64,000 nucleotides of DNA from Psychrosphaera aestuarii (GCF_017948405.1 NZ_CP072844.1:1240001-1304000), one strand, 5' to 3'. Positions 28,898 through 41,704 are shown, numbered from the stretch's first letter. The notes: a model not told the origin generated them from the letters alone. Translations and numbers: made by a program.

Positions 28898-30751
28898 TCA
28901 AAATACAGCTTTGTTACGTCCAGTCTCTTTCGCTTTGTAAAGATTTTCATCTGCGCGATTGATGGCTTTATTAAGGTTTGCATCTTTTATATCTACTTGC
29001 GTCGCGCCAAGACTAAATGTGATTTTGTAATCACTTGGAATGTTTGATAGCTCAATAGCGTTCAAGTTTTTAGTCACTCGGTCAAAAATTAGTTTTACAT
29101 CGTCAACGGTGGTGTTGGTTAAAACTAATAACCATTCTTCACCGCCGTAACGACCGAACCTGTCCTGATTACGAATGGAACTACTAAGCGCCGTTGAAAA
29201 TGCCTTTAAGACATCATCACCTACATCATGGCCGAAGTTGTCGTTAATCGCTTTGAAAAAATCAACGTCAATAATAGCAATGGTTAAAGGTGAACGATTG
29301 CGTTTTGATATTTGAAACTGTCGCTCAGCAAACTCTAAAATAGCGCGCCTGTTAGGAGAGCCAGTAAGGTGATCTTTAAGGGCCATTTCTTGGAAGTGAT
29401 TTTTATTTACGAGTATGCGACGAAGTAAGTAGCCGATAATAAGCATTAACACAACCGAAAATGCCAACGCTAATCGCCAGATTGTTGTTTCTTTTTGCTC
29501 TTGCTTTAATCGCAACTCTTGAAGTTCATTTTCTTGTTGCAAAATACGGTTGTCGGTCTCCTTCTTCTGACTATCGTAAGCTACTAACAACTCTTGAATC
29601 TGTTTGTTATTTTGTTTTTCGAACTGTTCGATATATTGCTTGGTTACATCTACTTGCAATTCATAGGCGACTTTAAAGTCTTTTTGCAATGCCGCCAGCT
29701 TAGCTTCCATTCTTGTATAACTAACATCCCATCTGTCATCTGCATATTCGTCAATGATAGGTTTTAACGCGAGCAGTTCTTGATTTACTTCATCTGACTT
29801 TTCTAATTCAATTAGACAGTTAATTTTACCAATAGAGGTAGATACAATATTGTTCTTGTCGTTATTTTCTTTAAAAAAAGCTAATGCTTGCTCGTAATAC
29901 AACAACGCCTTTTCAAAGTTCTTTTGTTTTTCAAATAGCTCACCAAACGCTTGGTTTGTCCATGCAACGCCAGCTAAGTCGTCTATCTCGCGATTTAACG
30001 CTAATGTTTGAGTTAATGTTTCTTGAGCTTTAGCGTAGTCATTCTTGGCGATGTAGTTACCAGCTAAATTAAAAAGTGTTACAGACTCACTGTATTTGTC
30101 GTTGCTTTTAATCGAAATCTGTCTCACTTCTTCTAAATATTTTATGGCAATATCGTATTCAGCTCTTTGTGAGAAGATATTTGCTAAGCCGTTGAGTGTA
30201 CTGGAAAGGCCAACTTCATCGCCGAGCTTTTCGTAAAGTGCTTGCGACTTTTTAAAGTAATTTAACGCTTGTTCAGTTTTGCGGTTGTTATAAGCATTAA
30301 TTCCTAGCGCATTTATAATACCAGCTACAACCTTTTCATCTTCAATAAGCAATAAATTCTCTTCAATGTCATTGATGAGTGATGAAACGGGTTTATTTTG
30401 TATTGTATTGATGGTGAGTTGAATTAATTGAAAGCGAGTTCTTGACTCGAGTAAGTGAGCCGCAGTGGTTCTTGGAAAGTATAGATCTACTATTTGTTGG
30501 GCGGATTGAATTTGTTCAAGCGCTAATAATAACTCGGCTTTATAAACTTGAGCTCGTATTTCTGAATGACGCCAGTCTTCGGCTTCGGCTAATAAAATTA
30601 AAGCTTCTAATTGCTCTAATTGTTGTTTTGGCGTTGATGCGTAATCCACAGCCATTACGTCCAATTGTTTCTTAAACTCCACTTCATTTGAAGGTTCTGC
30701 TAGCACCTTGCCAATCGAGAGAAAGAAAATAAGGATTATAAGAATTCGCAT
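28898..30751 (-). CDS. TPR-repeat diguanylate cyclase (GGDEF)
   Basis: The ATG at 30751 starts a good signal peptide (MRILIILIFFLSIGKVLA); a TTG at 30781 is an alternative. The product has about 617 residues. A periplasmic stretch with several TPR units (about 130-380, such as GLSSTLNGLANIFSQRAEYDIAIKYLEE) is followed by a coiled coil, a membrane helix (about 425-445) and a C-terminal GGDEF domain. The active site reads GGEEW (about 536-540) and an RNQD inhibitory I-site lies just upstream, so the enzyme should make cyclic-di-GMP with product feedback. It is divergent from ligA. Confidence 0.9.
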   Translation of the reverse strand: MRILIILIFFLSIGKVLAEPSNEVEFKKQLDVMAVDYASTPKQQLEQLEALILLAEAEDWRHSEIRAQVYKAELLLALEQIQSAQQIVDLYFPRTTAAHLLESRTRFQLIQLTINTIQNKPVSSLINDIEENLLLIEDEKVVAGIINALGINAYNNRKTEQALNYFKKSQALYEKLGDEVGLSSTLNGLANIFSQRAEYDIAIKYLEEVRQISIKSNDKYSESVTLFNLAGNYIAKNDYAKAQETLTQTLALNREIDDLAGVAWTNQAFGELFEKQKNFEKALLYYEQALAFFKENNDKNNIVSTSIGKINCLIELEKSDEVNQELLALKPIIDEYADDRWDVSYTRMEAKLAALQKDFKVAYELQVDVTKQYIEQFEKQNNKQIQELLVAYDSQKKETDNRILQQENELQELRLKQEQKETTIWRLALAFSVVLMLIIGYLLRRILVNKNHFQEMALKDHLTGSPNRRAILEFAERQFQISKRNRSPLTIAIIDVDFFKAINDNFGHDVGDDVLKAFSTALSSSIRNQDRFGRYGGEEWLLVLTNTTVDDVKLIFDRVTKNLNAIELSNIPSDYKITFSLGATQVDIKDANLNKAINRADENLYKAKETGRNKAVF

Positions 30752-30921
30752 AGGCTGTCTAAAAAGTCCTAATGTAAACAAATGTTTCTAAAAAAGTACA
30801 AGCGTAAAATGACATAAAACTGCATAAAAATCACCTCTTTTGTGCATAAAATATCAGTATAAAAATAAAGTGTTTTAATTAAATTTAAAAATAGCATTAA
30901 ATACCTATAAAATAGCTCTAA

Positions 30922-32979
<2,058 letters not shown>

Positions 32980-33046
32980 ATACTACTGTTAGCCTGTCAA
33001 AAATTAGTCAAACCGAGCGCTTTCGTCAATTTATTGTCGGAAGTGC

Positions 33047-33074
33047 TTGCAAGTCCGATCTTCACGGTTACAAT
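33047..33074 (+). promoter_or_regulatory. Possible sigma-70 promoter of flrA
   Basis: TTGCAA (33047-33052) and TACAAT (33069-33074) are 16 bp apart, 36 bp ahead of the flrA start. A housekeeping promoter fits a class I flagellar master regulator. Confidence 0.45.
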
Positions 33075-33110
33075 CAATGTATAAAATCAATAAGATAGTA
33101 TTCATAGAAC

Positions 33111-34604
33111 ATGGCTAAAGAACAGTACAGTGTCGCGAAAGGCGGACTAGGTAAAATTATTATCCTCGATGAGAATGAGAAAAGGGCGCAATTGATTGCG
33201 AACTTACTCAACTTTATTGGCGAACCTTGTGAGCTTGTCACGGAAAGTAATTTATCAGACGCCTGCCAGCCTGAAGAATCAGTTTTAGCTTGTGTTTTAG
33301 GTGCCTTATCATCAGGCGATCATGAGCGCATTGTTGCCTCCCAGCCAGCGGTGCCATTCCTCGTCTTAGGCGACACACTTAAATACTTGTTCGATAAGAA
33401 AAATGTCATTGGCCTATTAAGCGAGCCACTGGCATATCCAGTCGTTGTTCAACAAATTCGAGATTGCCAAGAATATAAGCGTTTAATTCCAAAAAGAAAT
33501 GCTTCAACTGACGGTTCCATGTTTGATGGTTTAATTGGCCAAACAAATGCCATGCAAACAATACGTTTCTTGATAAAACAGGTTGCTGAAAAAGAAGCTA
33601 ACGTACTTATACTGGGCGACTCAGGAACTGGTAAAGAAGTTATCGCAAGAAATGTTCACTTGCTGTCTAATCGTGCTAAGGGTCCATTCGTCCCTGTTAA
33701 CTGTGGTGCGATACCAGGTGAATTACTTGAAAGTGAATTGTTTGGTCATGAAAAAGGAGCGTTTACTGGAGCAATAAGCTCTCGTAAAGGTCGTTTTGAA
33801 TTAGCCCAAGGCGGCACATTATTTCTAGATGAAATAGGTGATATGCCACTGCAGATGCAAGTTAAGCTACTGCGAGTGATACAAGAGCGCACTTACGAAA
33901 GAGTTGGCGGGAACAAACCTATTAAGGCTGACGTTAGAATTATTGCGGCGACTCATCGTAATTTGGAAACGATGATCGAGGAAAATAGGTTTAGAGAAGA
34001 CTTGTACTACAGATTAAATGTATTCCCAATTGAATCACCATCATTAAAAGACAGACGTGACGACTTAGAAGTACTTATACAAGAGTTCATTGCTCGTTTT
34101 GAAAAACAGCATCAAGCCCGTTTTAACCTTACCGAACGTGCATTAGAGTCTTTAAAGCAACACACTTGGCCAGGCAATGTTCGCGAATTAGGTAATTTGG
34201 TTGAACGTTTGTTAATTATGTTTCCAAATCAAATGGTTGATGTGCACGACTTACCGCAGAGATATTGCTATACCGACGAAGCACCATTTGTTCCTGAGTA
34301 TCCAGATGAAATTATGGAACGTCAGGCATTAAATGATATTTTTGCATTTAACGATGAGTCAGATGAAGACGATTCTGATGACTTTGTAATGTCTGCAACC
34401 TCGTTAGCGGATCCAACCACAGTGATGCTTCCGGAAGAGGGTATTGACCTGAAAGAGTTTTTAGCAGAGTTAGAAGTTAACCTTATTGAGCAGGCGCTAC
34501 AAAGCTGCGATTACGTAGTATCTCGTGCTGCTGAACAATTATCTCTGCGACGCACCACGCTAGTAGAAAAAATGAGAAAGTACGATTTAAATAAAGATGA
34601 ATAA
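33111..34604 (+). CDS. flrA: Sigma-54-dependent flagellar master regulator FlrA/FleQ
   Basis: A 497-residue protein with an N-terminal FleQ-type receiver-like domain (about 15-118) lacking a clear phospho-acceptor, a AAA+ domain with Walker A GDSGTGKE (169-176) and the sigma-54 contact loop GAFTGA (216-221), and a C-terminal Fis-type helix-turn-helix (about 460-495, [18 protein letters not shown]). It should activate class II flagellar operons with sigma-54; FleQ homologues also bind cyclic-di-GMP. In this genome it is preceded by ligA rather than by fliS/fliD. Confidence 0.95.
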   Translation: MAKEQYSVAKGGLGKIIILDENEKRAQLIANLLNFIGEPCELVTESNLSDACQPEESVLACVLGALSSGDHERIVASQPAVPFLVLGDTLKYLFDKKNVIGLLSEPLAYPVVVQQIRDCQEYKRLIPKRNASTDGSMFDGLIGQTNAMQTIRFLIKQVAEKEANVLILGDSGTGKEVIARNVHLLSNRAKGPFVPVNCGAIPGELLESELFGHEKGAFTGAISSRKGRFELAQGGTLFLDEIGDMPLQMQVKLLRVIQERTYERVGGNKPIKADVRIIAATHRNLETMIEENRFREDLYYRLNVFPIESPSLKDRRDDLEVLIQEFIARFEKQHQARFNLTERALESLKQHTWPGNVRELGNLVERLLIMFPNQMVDVHDLPQRYCYTDEAPFVPEYPDEIMERQALNDIFAFNDESDEDDSDDFVMSATSLADPTTVMLPEEGIDLKEFLAELEVNLIEQALQSCDYVVSRAAEQLSLRRTTLVEKMRKYDLNKDE

Positions 34605-34681
34605 TCTTTGTCAAAAAATTGTAAACCCATCCATTCACTGAAAAGCCTAAGTAAGTTGTTGAAATTAAAGGGTTAAAAAGT

Positions 34682-34697
34682 TGGCACAATAGTTGTT
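34682..34697 (+). promoter_or_regulatory. Sigma-54 promoter of flrBC
   Basis: TGGCAC-AATAG-TTGTT (GG-N10-GT) closely matches the -24/-12 consensus. It lies 37-52 bp ahead of the flrB start, consistent with activation by FlrA. Confidence 0.75.
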
Positions 34698-34733
34698 TGA
34701 TTCACTGTGTATTAACACAAGTGAGGCAGTATT

Positions 34734-35945
34734 ATGTCAGCCAGATTATCTACAGCAATTACAGAGCAGCGCGTTATCGATGCAAATATTAAATTAGCAT
34801 CATTCACGTCTAAATTTCGCAGCTTTGCCGAGCCTGAGGCGGCTAATTCTCCAAGCGTGTCAGTGGCTAAACCAACTGACAAGTTAACAACACAACAAAT
34901 TGAAGAACTTCGCCAGCAAAACGACGATCTAAGTCATCTAGTTGATGTGTTACCAAATGGTGTCGTCGTTTTAGACAATAAAGGTATGGTTCAACAAGCG
35001 AATAAGTTTGCAATAGCACTTTTAGGTGAACCTCTTGAGGGCGAGAAATGGCGTACTGTTATAGCGCGTTCATTTAAACCTCGCGAAGATGATGGTCACG
35101 AAGTATCTTTAGTTAATGGTCGTCGCGTTAAATTAGAAATTATGCCACTTAAGTCGGGTCAACTTATTGTAATGACCGACTTAACGGAAACTAGACAATT
35201 ACAAGAACGTATTAGCCATTTGCAGCGCGTTTCTGCCTTAGGACGAATGGTCGCAAGTTTAGCGCACCAAATACGTACACCTTTGTCTGCCGCTATGTTG
35301 TACTCCGCAAATTTAGCAAACAATCGATTAAAATCAGAACAGCGCAGTAATTTCGTCAATAAATTGTCATCTCGACTTTCCGACCTTGAGAAGCAGGTTA
35401 ACGATATGTTGATGTTTGCTAAGAGTGGTGAAAATCAAGTGCTAGAGCAAGTCTCATTGCAACAACTACTAACTAATGTTCATCAAAGCTCTGAAGCTAT
35501 GGTGCAGCCAGCAGGTACAATGACGGTTGAATTACCTGAGCCAGATATTTTATTGCTTGCTAATAAAACAAGTCTTGCCAGCGCTATTACCAATTTAGTT
35601 CACAATGCCGTACAGGTCGTTGGTGAAGGCGTTCATATTCACTTAGCTGCGCGTCGAGTAGAAAATAATCCAAATCAAGTCTGTATTTCTGTTGAGGACA
35701 ACGGCCCAGGAATAGATGCCAGTTTAATTGATAAAATATTTGAGCCGTTTTATACAACTCGCTCTCAGGGCACGGGTTTAGGCTTATCTGTTGTGAAAAC
35801 AGTAGCGCAAGCTCATCAAGGCAAAGTGGCGGTGAAGAATAAAGTTTCAGGCGGAGCCGTATTCTCTATTTATCTGCCAATTAAACTAGCACCACAAAAC
35901 GAAATGCATTCAGTAGAAACTGTATCTCAGGAGGTTATCGCATGA
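34734..35945 (+). CDS. flrB: Flagellar sensor histidine kinase FlrB/FleS
   Basis: A 403-residue soluble kinase. There are no membrane helices. A PAS-like domain (about 65-150), an H-box ALGRMVASLAHQIRTPLS with His178, and a HATPase_c domain with NLVHNAVQ, EDNGPGID and GTGLGLSVVK are all present. It phosphorylates FlrC to start class III flagellar genes. The stop codon overlaps the flrC start by 4 bases. Confidence 0.95.
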   Translation: MSARLSTAITEQRVIDANIKLASFTSKFRSFAEPEAANSPSVSVAKPTDKLTTQQIEELRQQNDDLSHLVDVLPNGVVVLDNKGMVQQANKFAIALLGEPLEGEKWRTVIARSFKPREDDGHEVSLVNGRRVKLEIMPLKSGQLIVMTDLTETRQLQERISHLQRVSALGRMVASLAHQIRTPLSAAMLYSANLANNRLKSEQRSNFVNKLSSRLSDLEKQVNDMLMFAKSGENQVLEQVSLQQLLTNVHQSSEAMVQPAGTMTVELPEPDILLLANKTSLASAITNLVHNAVQVVGEGVHIHLAARRVENNPNQVCISVEDNGPGIDASLIDKIFEPFYTTRSQGTGLGLSVVKTVAQAHQGKVAVKNKVSGGAVFSIYLPIKLAPQNEMHSVETVSQEVIA

Positions 35946-37291
35946 ACCAGTCACAAATATTAGTTGTTGAAGACGACTCAGGTTTACGAGAAGCGTTAGT
36001 CGATACACTCTCTATCGCAGGTTATTCTGTTGTGGAAGCCGAGTCGGCGGAAACAGCTTTGGTAAAACTAAAAGAAACTGTCATTGATTTAATCGTATCA
36101 GACGTTCAAATGGGCGGGTTGTCAGGTTTAGACTTATTGAAGTCGGTTAAAAAACTATACCCTAATACACCATTTTTATTGATGACCGCTTACGCAACTA
36201 TTGACCATGCTGTTGAGGCGATGAAATATGGTGCTATCGACTATATGGCAAAACCATTTGCGCCAGAAGTACTATTAAATATGGTCGGTCGATATGCTCC
36301 GGTCAAACAGACCGATAGACATGATCCAGTTGTGGCAGATAAAAAGAGTATTGAGCTTTTAAAGCTGGCCGCAAAAGTTGCAGCGTCTGATGCATCGGTA
36401 ATGATCACGGGCCCAAGCGGCTCTGGTAAAGAAGTGATGGCAAGATATATACATGACCAATCGCCACGTTCTGAGCATGATTTTATTGCGATAAACTGTG
36501 CGGCTATTCCGGATAATATGCTTGAAGCAACATTATTTGGTTATGAAAAAGGTGCCTTTACTGGTGCAATACAAGCTTGCCCTGGAAAATTTGAACAAGC
36601 GCAACACGGTACTATCTTGCTCGATGAAATTACTGAAATGGACTTGAACCTTCAGGCTAAACTTCTTCGAGTTTTACAAGAGCGTGAAGTGGAACGTTTG
36701 GGCAGCCGTAAAACGGTAAAACTAGATGTGCGAGTGCTTGCAACATCAAATCGAGATTTAGCGACGGCCGTCAAAGAAGGGAAGTTTAGAGAAGATTTAT
36801 TTTATCGCTTAAACGTATTTCCGATTAAGTGGCTACCACTTAGCGCTCGCAAAGATGACTTACTACCAATCGCAGAACATCTTTTAAGTCGTTACTGCAT
36901 TGAAACTGGTAGAGAGATTCCGGTAATTGGGGCCGGAGCTATGCATAAATTAATGCAACATAATTGGCCTGGTAATGTTCGCGAGCTGGATAATGTGATT
37001 CAACGAGCACTTATTCTTTGTACTGCCAATACCATTGAAGCTGAGCATATTCTAGTGGAAGAGTTTGCTGTTGATAACATTGCAGCCAATATTCAGGCGA
37101 CAAATCAAATTGACGACAGTGGCGACTTCAAAATGGAAATCCGCGATCAAGAGAACCGAATTATTCTTGATGCATTGCAAGCCTGCCAGGGTAAACGAAA
37201 AGACGTAGCTGAAAAGTTAGGCATTAGTCCTAGAACCTTACGCTACAAACTTGCAAAAATGCGTGAGCAAGGGATTGAAGTACCTGCGTAA
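35942..37291 (+). CDS. flrC: Flagellar two-component response regulator FlrC/FleR
   Basis: A 449-residue NtrC-type regulator. The receiver domain has acceptor Asp54, the AAA+ domain has GPSGSGKE (157-164) and GAFTGA (204-209), and a Fis-type helix-turn-helix is at about 405-440. Phosphorylated by FlrB, it activates sigma-54 promoters of hook, basal body and flagellin genes. It overlaps flrB by 4 bases and ends in a strong terminator, so flrBC is a closed unit. Confidence 0.96.
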   Translation: MNQSQILVVEDDSGLREALVDTLSIAGYSVVEAESAETALVKLKETVIDLIVSDVQMGGLSGLDLLKSVKKLYPNTPFLLMTAYATIDHAVEAMKYGAIDYMAKPFAPEVLLNMVGRYAPVKQTDRHDPVVADKKSIELLKLAAKVAASDASVMITGPSGSGKEVMARYIHDQSPRSEHDFIAINCAAIPDNMLEATLFGYEKGAFTGAIQACPGKFEQAQHGTILLDEITEMDLNLQAKLLRVLQEREVERLGSRKTVKLDVRVLATSNRDLATAVKEGKFREDLFYRLNVFPIKWLPLSARKDDLLPIAEHLLSRYCIETGREIPVIGAGAMHKLMQHNWPGNVRELDNVIQRALILCTANTIEAEHILVEEFAVDNIAANIQATNQIDDSGDFKMEIRDQENRIILDALQACQGKRKDVAEKLGISPRTLRYKLAKMREQGIEVPA

Positions 37292-37307
37292 CCGACTATC
37301 TAAGTTT

Positions 37308-37347
37308 GCCCGCTAATTAACATGATGAATGTTTAGCGGGCTTTTTT
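37308..37347 (+). terminator. Rho-independent terminator after flrC
   Basis: The stem GCCCGCTAA/TTAGCGGGC (37308-37316 with 37333-37341) is followed by six T residues, 17 bp past the flrC stop. Confidence 0.92.
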
Positions 37348-37487
37348 AGGTTGTCGTCTCAATTTATGCTTTTATATCAAGCCACAAAGTCACTAAAAAA
37401 CAGTGGTAGTCAAAACTCCGTCACTATCTAGCTATAGAATTCCCGTCAAGATAATCATTAAACTATTGATTTGTAACGATAATAAAT

Positions 37488-37503
37488 TGGCATCATTCGT
37501 GCT
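37488..37503 (+). promoter_or_regulatory. Sigma-54 promoter of the fliE operon
   Basis: TGGCATCATTCGTGCT has GG and GC separated by exactly 10 bases, 46-61 bp ahead of fliE. It is likely driven by FlrA or FlrC. Confidence 0.7.
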
Positions 37504-37548
37504 TTATCTAGTTCAGTAAAGAAATGCTCCTGAATAGAGGACTCGATA

Positions 37549-37902
37549 ATGAACATTCAAGCTAACAACTTATATGCAGAGTTACAAAGCATGGCGTCAC
37601 AAGCGTCAAGCCAAACAATTCGTCCAAATAATGAGATCAATCCTTTTGCTCAGGCGCAAAAAGTCAATAACCCGTCGTCAGCTAATTTTGGTGAGCTATT
37701 AGAGCAAGCCGTTAATAATGTAAATGACTTACAAAAAACATCTGGCGAGTTAAAAAATCGATTAGAAATGGGCGACCGCTCAGTTTCTCTTGCTGAAACA
37801 ATGATTGCATCGCAAAAAGCAGGCATTGCTTTTGAAGCAACGGTTCAAGTTCGTAACAAACTTGTCGAAGCCTACAAAACAATAATGAGCATGCCTGTTT
37901 AG
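37549..37902 (+). CDS. fliE: Flagellar hook-basal body protein FliE
   Basis: A 117-residue protein of standard size. The C-terminal half (FGELLEQAVNNVNDLQ, then LAETMIASQKAGIAFEATVQVRNKLVEAY) is the conserved FliE helix pair that joins the MS ring to the rod. First gene of the fliEFGHIJ operon, with GAGGA ahead of the ATG. Confidence 0.95.
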   Translation: MNIQANNLYAELQSMASQASSQTIRPNNEINPFAQAQKVNNPSSANFGELLEQAVNNVNDLQKTSGELKNRLEMGDRSVSLAETMIASQKAGIAFEATVQVRNKLVEAYKTIMSMPV

Positions 37903-37941
37903 GCTTTATTCAGCAGTTAAATATAGAATTAAGGGTTTAAC

Positions 37942-39663
37942 GTGGCAGACGAACTAACTACTCAAATGACAACACCTGGACAAGATGTCTCTAACGATAT
38001 GGTATCGCTAAACGGCGATATGGATAACGTTGAAGAGCAAAAGTCTGGTTTTTTAAGCGCAGCATCAAGTGCAGACTTATTACGCCAAGGTGCGTTGATA
38101 TTAGCGTTAGTAATTTGTATTGCGATTACGATTTTCATTTTTATGTGGTCTCGAGAGCCTGAGCTTCGCCCGCTTGGTCAGTTTAATACTGAGCAACTTA
38201 TCGAAACACTAGATTTCCTTGATGCTCAAAAAGTTGAATACAAATTAGAGCAAAATACTATTTTAGTGCCAGCTGATGCTTATCAAAATATCAAACTATC
38301 TTTGGCTCGTGGTGGTCTTTCTCAAGCGCCGTCAGAAGGTTCTGAAATTTTAATGCAAGACACTGGGTTTGGTGTTAGTCAGCGTATGGAAACAGAGCGA
38401 CTTAAACATAGCCGAGAGCAGCAATTGGCGAGAACCATAGAAGAACTAAATTCAGTAGGTAGAGCACGCGTTTTACTGGCTATTCCAAAAGAAAACATCT
38501 TTGCTCGTCATACGAAACAACCTTCTGCTACTGTTGTCGTTACTCTACAACGTGGTCGTATGCTTAAAACAGAAGAAATAGACAGTATCGTGGATATAGT
38601 GGCATCAGCGGTTCAAGGTTTATCTACATCGCGTGTCACTGTGACCGATCAAAATGGACGACTACTAAATTCTGGTTCACAAAACTCACTTTCTGCTCTT
38701 TCACGTAAACAATTTGAAATTGAGCAAAAACGTGAAGATGAATACTTACAAAAAATTAATTCAATTTTATCTCCTGTCATCGGAATGGAAAACTATACCG
38801 CGCAGGTTGATGTAACAATGGACTTCACGCAGGTTCAAGAAACACAAAAGACTTACAACCCTGACTTACCAGCGATTAGAAGTGAATTTATAATTGAAGA
38901 AAATCAAACGGGTAATGGTCCTGTAGGCATTCCAGGTGCATTATCAAATCAGCCACCATTAGAGTCTGATATTCCAGAAGAAGCTGGTAATGCGAGAAAT
39001 CGTGGTGCAACTGGCCGTTCTCACAAAGAACAAACAAGAAATTACGAATTAGATCAGACAATTAGCCACAAGCAAAATCAAACGGGCGTGGTACGTAGAC
39101 TGAGCGTATCAGTTGCTGTCGATTACATTGTTACAACAGCGGAAGACGGTACGATTCAAAAAACGCCTCGTTCACAACAGGCATTGGTTAACATTCGTCG
39201 ATTACTGCAAGGCGGTATCGGTTTTGACCTAAACCGCGGTGATACGCTTGAGGTAGTAACCATTCCATTTAATAAGGTCGATGCACTGTCAACAGAAGAT
39301 GTGCCTATTTATTTACAAGAGTGGTTCCAGCCAATGATAAAAACGGTTGCGGCTATGCTTGTTATCATTGTTCTTATTATCTTCTTAGTTCGTCCATTAT
39401 TGAACAAGTTGATTAGTCCAGAAGATACAACCGATAAATATGAAGAAGATGCTCTCGGTGGTGTAGACTTAGGTGATGAAGCATTAGATATGCTTAATAC
39501 AGAATTTGATGAGAAAGACATAGGCTTTGCGGCCGACGGAACGCTACAATTACCAGACTTACATGGTGATGAAGACTTGCTTAAAGCAGTTAGAGCATTA
39601 GTAGCAAATGAACCAGAATTGTCGTCGCAAGTAGTTAAAGGGTGGTTATTAGAAGATGAATGA
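37942..39663 (+). CDS. fliF: Flagellar MS-ring protein FliF
   Basis: A 573-residue protein with membrane helices at about 50-68 and 460-485 flanking the large periplasmic ring-building region (YscJ/FliF domain with LARGGLSQAPSEG and LARTIEELNSVGRARVLLAIP). The acidic C-terminal tail contacts FliG. It forms the membrane base of the flagellar motor. Its end overlaps the fliG start by 8 bases. Confidence 0.97.
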   Translation: MADELTTQMTTPGQDVSNDMVSLNGDMDNVEEQKSGFLSAASSADLLRQGALILALVICIAITIFIFMWSREPELRPLGQFNTEQLIETLDFLDAQKVEYKLEQNTILVPADAYQNIKLSLARGGLSQAPSEGSEILMQDTGFGVSQRMETERLKHSREQQLARTIEELNSVGRARVLLAIPKENIFARHTKQPSATVVVTLQRGRMLKTEEIDSIVDIVASAVQGLSTSRVTVTDQNGRLLNSGSQNSLSALSRKQFEIEQKREDEYLQKINSILSPVIGMENYTAQVDVTMDFTQVQETQKTYNPDLPAIRSEFIIEENQTGNGPVGIPGALSNQPPLESDIPEEAGNARNRGATGRSHKEQTRNYELDQTISHKQNQTGVVRRLSVSVAVDYIVTTAEDGTIQKTPRSQQALVNIRRLLQGGIGFDLNRGDTLEVVTIPFNKVDALSTEDVPIYLQEWFQPMIKTVAAMLVIIVLIIFLVRPLLNKLISPEDTTDKYEEDALGGVDLGDEALDMLNTEFDEKDIGFAADGTLQLPDLHGDEDLLKAVRALVANEPELSSQVVKGWLLEDE

Positions 39664-40711
39664 TGTCGTAGCAGCAGAAAACACAAAACCAGCGGGTAAA
39701 CCGGCGTTTGATGTAGAGAAGCTTGAAGGCGTTGAAAAAGCCGCCATCCTTTTATTAAGCTTATCAGAAGAAGACGCAGCACAGATACTTAAACACTTAG
39801 AACCTAAACAGGTGCAAAAAGTGGGTATCGCAATGGCGCAGCTAGATGATTTAAGCCAAGACAAGATATCCGCCGTTCATAGTTTGTTTATCGAACAAAT
39901 TCAGGACTACAGTACGATTGGCTTCCAGTCTGAAGACTTTATTAAGAAAGCGTTAACAGCCGCATTAGGTGAAGATAAAGCCGCGACGCTTCTAGACCAA
40001 ATAATCTTAGGTGGCGGAGCGAAAGGTCTTGATTCCTTAAAATGGATGGACTCCAAGCAAGTTGCGAACATTATTCGAAACGAACACCCTCAAATCCAAA
40101 CCATTGTTTTGGCTTATTTAGCACCAGATCAATCGGCGGAGATATTGAGTCAATTCTCTGACAAGGTTCGAATTGATTTAACCATGCGTATAGCCAACCT
40201 TGAAGAAGTTCAACCAGCAGCACTTCAAGAATTAAATGAAATCATGGAGAAACAGTTTGCCGGACAAGCAGGTGCTCAAGCAGCGAAAATGGGCGGTTTA
40301 AAAGCGGCAGCAGAAATCATGAACTTCTTAGATACCAATATCGAAGGTCAATTGATGGATGCTATGCGTGAGCATGACGAAGAAATGGCACAACAAATTC
40401 AAGATCTTATGTTTGTATTTGATAACTTAATTGATGTAGATGACCGAGCGATTCAGGCAATACTTCGTGAAGTACAACAAGACTCATTAATGAAAGCTAT
40501 TAAAGGTGCGGACGACGCATTAAAAGAGAAGATCTTAAAGAACATGTCGAAACGTGCTGCCGATATGATGGCAGATGATTTGGAGGCGATGCCACCAATT
40601 CGAGTTTCGGAAGTTGAAACAGCGCAGAAAGAAATCTTAGCTATCGCTCGTCGTTTAGCAGACGCGGGTGAAATTATGTTAGGCGGTGGTGGTGGTGAAG
40701 ACTTCTTGTAA
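39656..40711 (+). CDS. fliG: Flagellar motor switch protein FliG
   Basis: A 351-residue protein with N, middle and C domains. The EHPQTIV-like motif reads NEHPQIQTIVLAYL, and the C-terminal charged helix with torque residues is seen in VDDRAIQAILREVQQDSLMKAIKGADDALKEKIL. It links the MS ring to the C ring and receives force from the stators. An 8-base overlap with fliF suggests coupled translation. Confidence 0.98.
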   Translation: MNDVVAAENTKPAGKPAFDVEKLEGVEKAAILLLSLSEEDAAQILKHLEPKQVQKVGIAMAQLDDLSQDKISAVHSLFIEQIQDYSTIGFQSEDFIKKALTAALGEDKAATLLDQIILGGGAKGLDSLKWMDSKQVANIIRNEHPQIQTIVLAYLAPDQSAEILSQFSDKVRIDLTMRIANLEEVQPAALQELNEIMEKQFAGQAGAQAAKMGGLKAAAEIMNFLDTNIEGQLMDAMREHDEEMAQQIQDLMFVFDNLIDVDDRAIQAILREVQQDSLMKAIKGADDALKEKILKNMSKRAADMMADDLEAMPPIRVSEVETAQKEILAIARRLADAGEIMLGGGGGEDFL

Positions 40712-40744
40712 GTCTTCATTTTAAAAAGTCTAAGTGAGTAAATT

Positions 40745-41704
40745 GTGACTGAAAAATTGACTAATAAACCGATAACGCCAACTCGAGAAATGTTAGAAAT
40801 TCTTGAGGAATGGGCCGCGCCTGATGTTAGTGCGTCAAAAAAAGCAACAGTCGTAGGTAAAACAAATTTTTTAGGCGTACCGATTGAGGAGCTATATAAA
40901 GCCAAGCCTCAATTAATTGAACCTGAAGCAGAAGAAGTGCCACAACTTACTGCAGCTGAAATTGAAACCATTCGTCAAGAAGCTTTTGAAGAGGGATTTG
41001 CAGAAGGGCGTCAGGCAGGTATAGAAAAAGGTTATGAAGAAGGATTGGCTCAAGGTAAAGAGGAAGGTCTTGAATTAGGTCATAAAGACGGTTTTGAAGC
41101 GGGCAAAGAAGAAGGCGCTGATGACCTTAAGCAACAGTTAGCTCGTTGGGAAGGCCTACTTCAACAGTTATATAACCCAATTGAGCGTGTTGATAAGTCT
41201 ACCGAACAGCAATTATTAAACTTGGCTGTAATGCTTGCCGAGTCAGTACTTAGAACCGAAATTAAGTCGAATAAAGACAGCCTTTTAGCGGCGTTACACG
41301 AATCTGTTGCAGCTTTACCTTTTAATACCGAATTTGCTGAAATACACATGCATCCGGATGATTTAGCTTTGATTCAAGAGCAGTATTCAGAAGCCGAGTT
41401 AGCAGAACAAAAGTGGATTCTCAAGCCTGAAGCACATTTCAACATTGGTGATGTGATTGTTGCAACCCCTAACTCTTTGATAGATCGAACACTGGAGCAA
41501 CGCATTAAACAGACATTCGATGATTTTATTGAAGACATGGGCTTACAATCTGAATCGAACAAAGGTCCATCTGTAGGTCAGGCAGTAAGTTTAGATGAAA
41601 ACAACCTTGATACAAATACTCCGGAAACAGAGCCAACACATCAGGCCGAACAGCAAAATGATACTGGCAACGCAGATGCAATTGATCCGCAGCAGGACTC
41701 ATAA
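40745..41704 (+). CDS. fliH: Flagellar assembly protein FliH
   Basis: A 319-residue protein from a GTG start. The middle (about 80-125) has the G-x3-G repeat pattern typical of FliH ([21 protein letters not shown]), followed by the FliI-binding domain (about 135-260). The C-terminal 50 residues are polar low-complexity, a lineage-specific extension. It regulates the FliI ATPase of the flagellar export apparatus. Its stop overlaps the fliI start by one base. Confidence 0.93.
   Translation: MTEKLTNKPITPTREMLEILEEWAAPDVSASKKATVVGKTNFLGVPIEELYKAKPQLIEPEAEEVPQLTAAEIETIRQEAFEEGFAEGRQAGIEKGYEEGLAQGKEEGLELGHKDGFEAGKEEGADDLKQQLARWEGLLQQLYNPIERVDKSTEQQLLNLAVMLAESVLRTEIKSNKDSLLAALHESVAALPFNTEFAEIHMHPDDLALIQEQYSEAELAEQKWILKPEAHFNIGDVIVATPNSLIDRTLEQRIKQTFDDFIEDMGLQSESNKGPSVGQAVSLDENNLDTNTPETEPTHQAEQQNDTGNADAIDPQQDS

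Noticed and set aside
33583..33777. A small plus-strand frame inside flrA
   Set aside because: It is an out-of-frame shadow of the conserved AAA+ region with no independent support.
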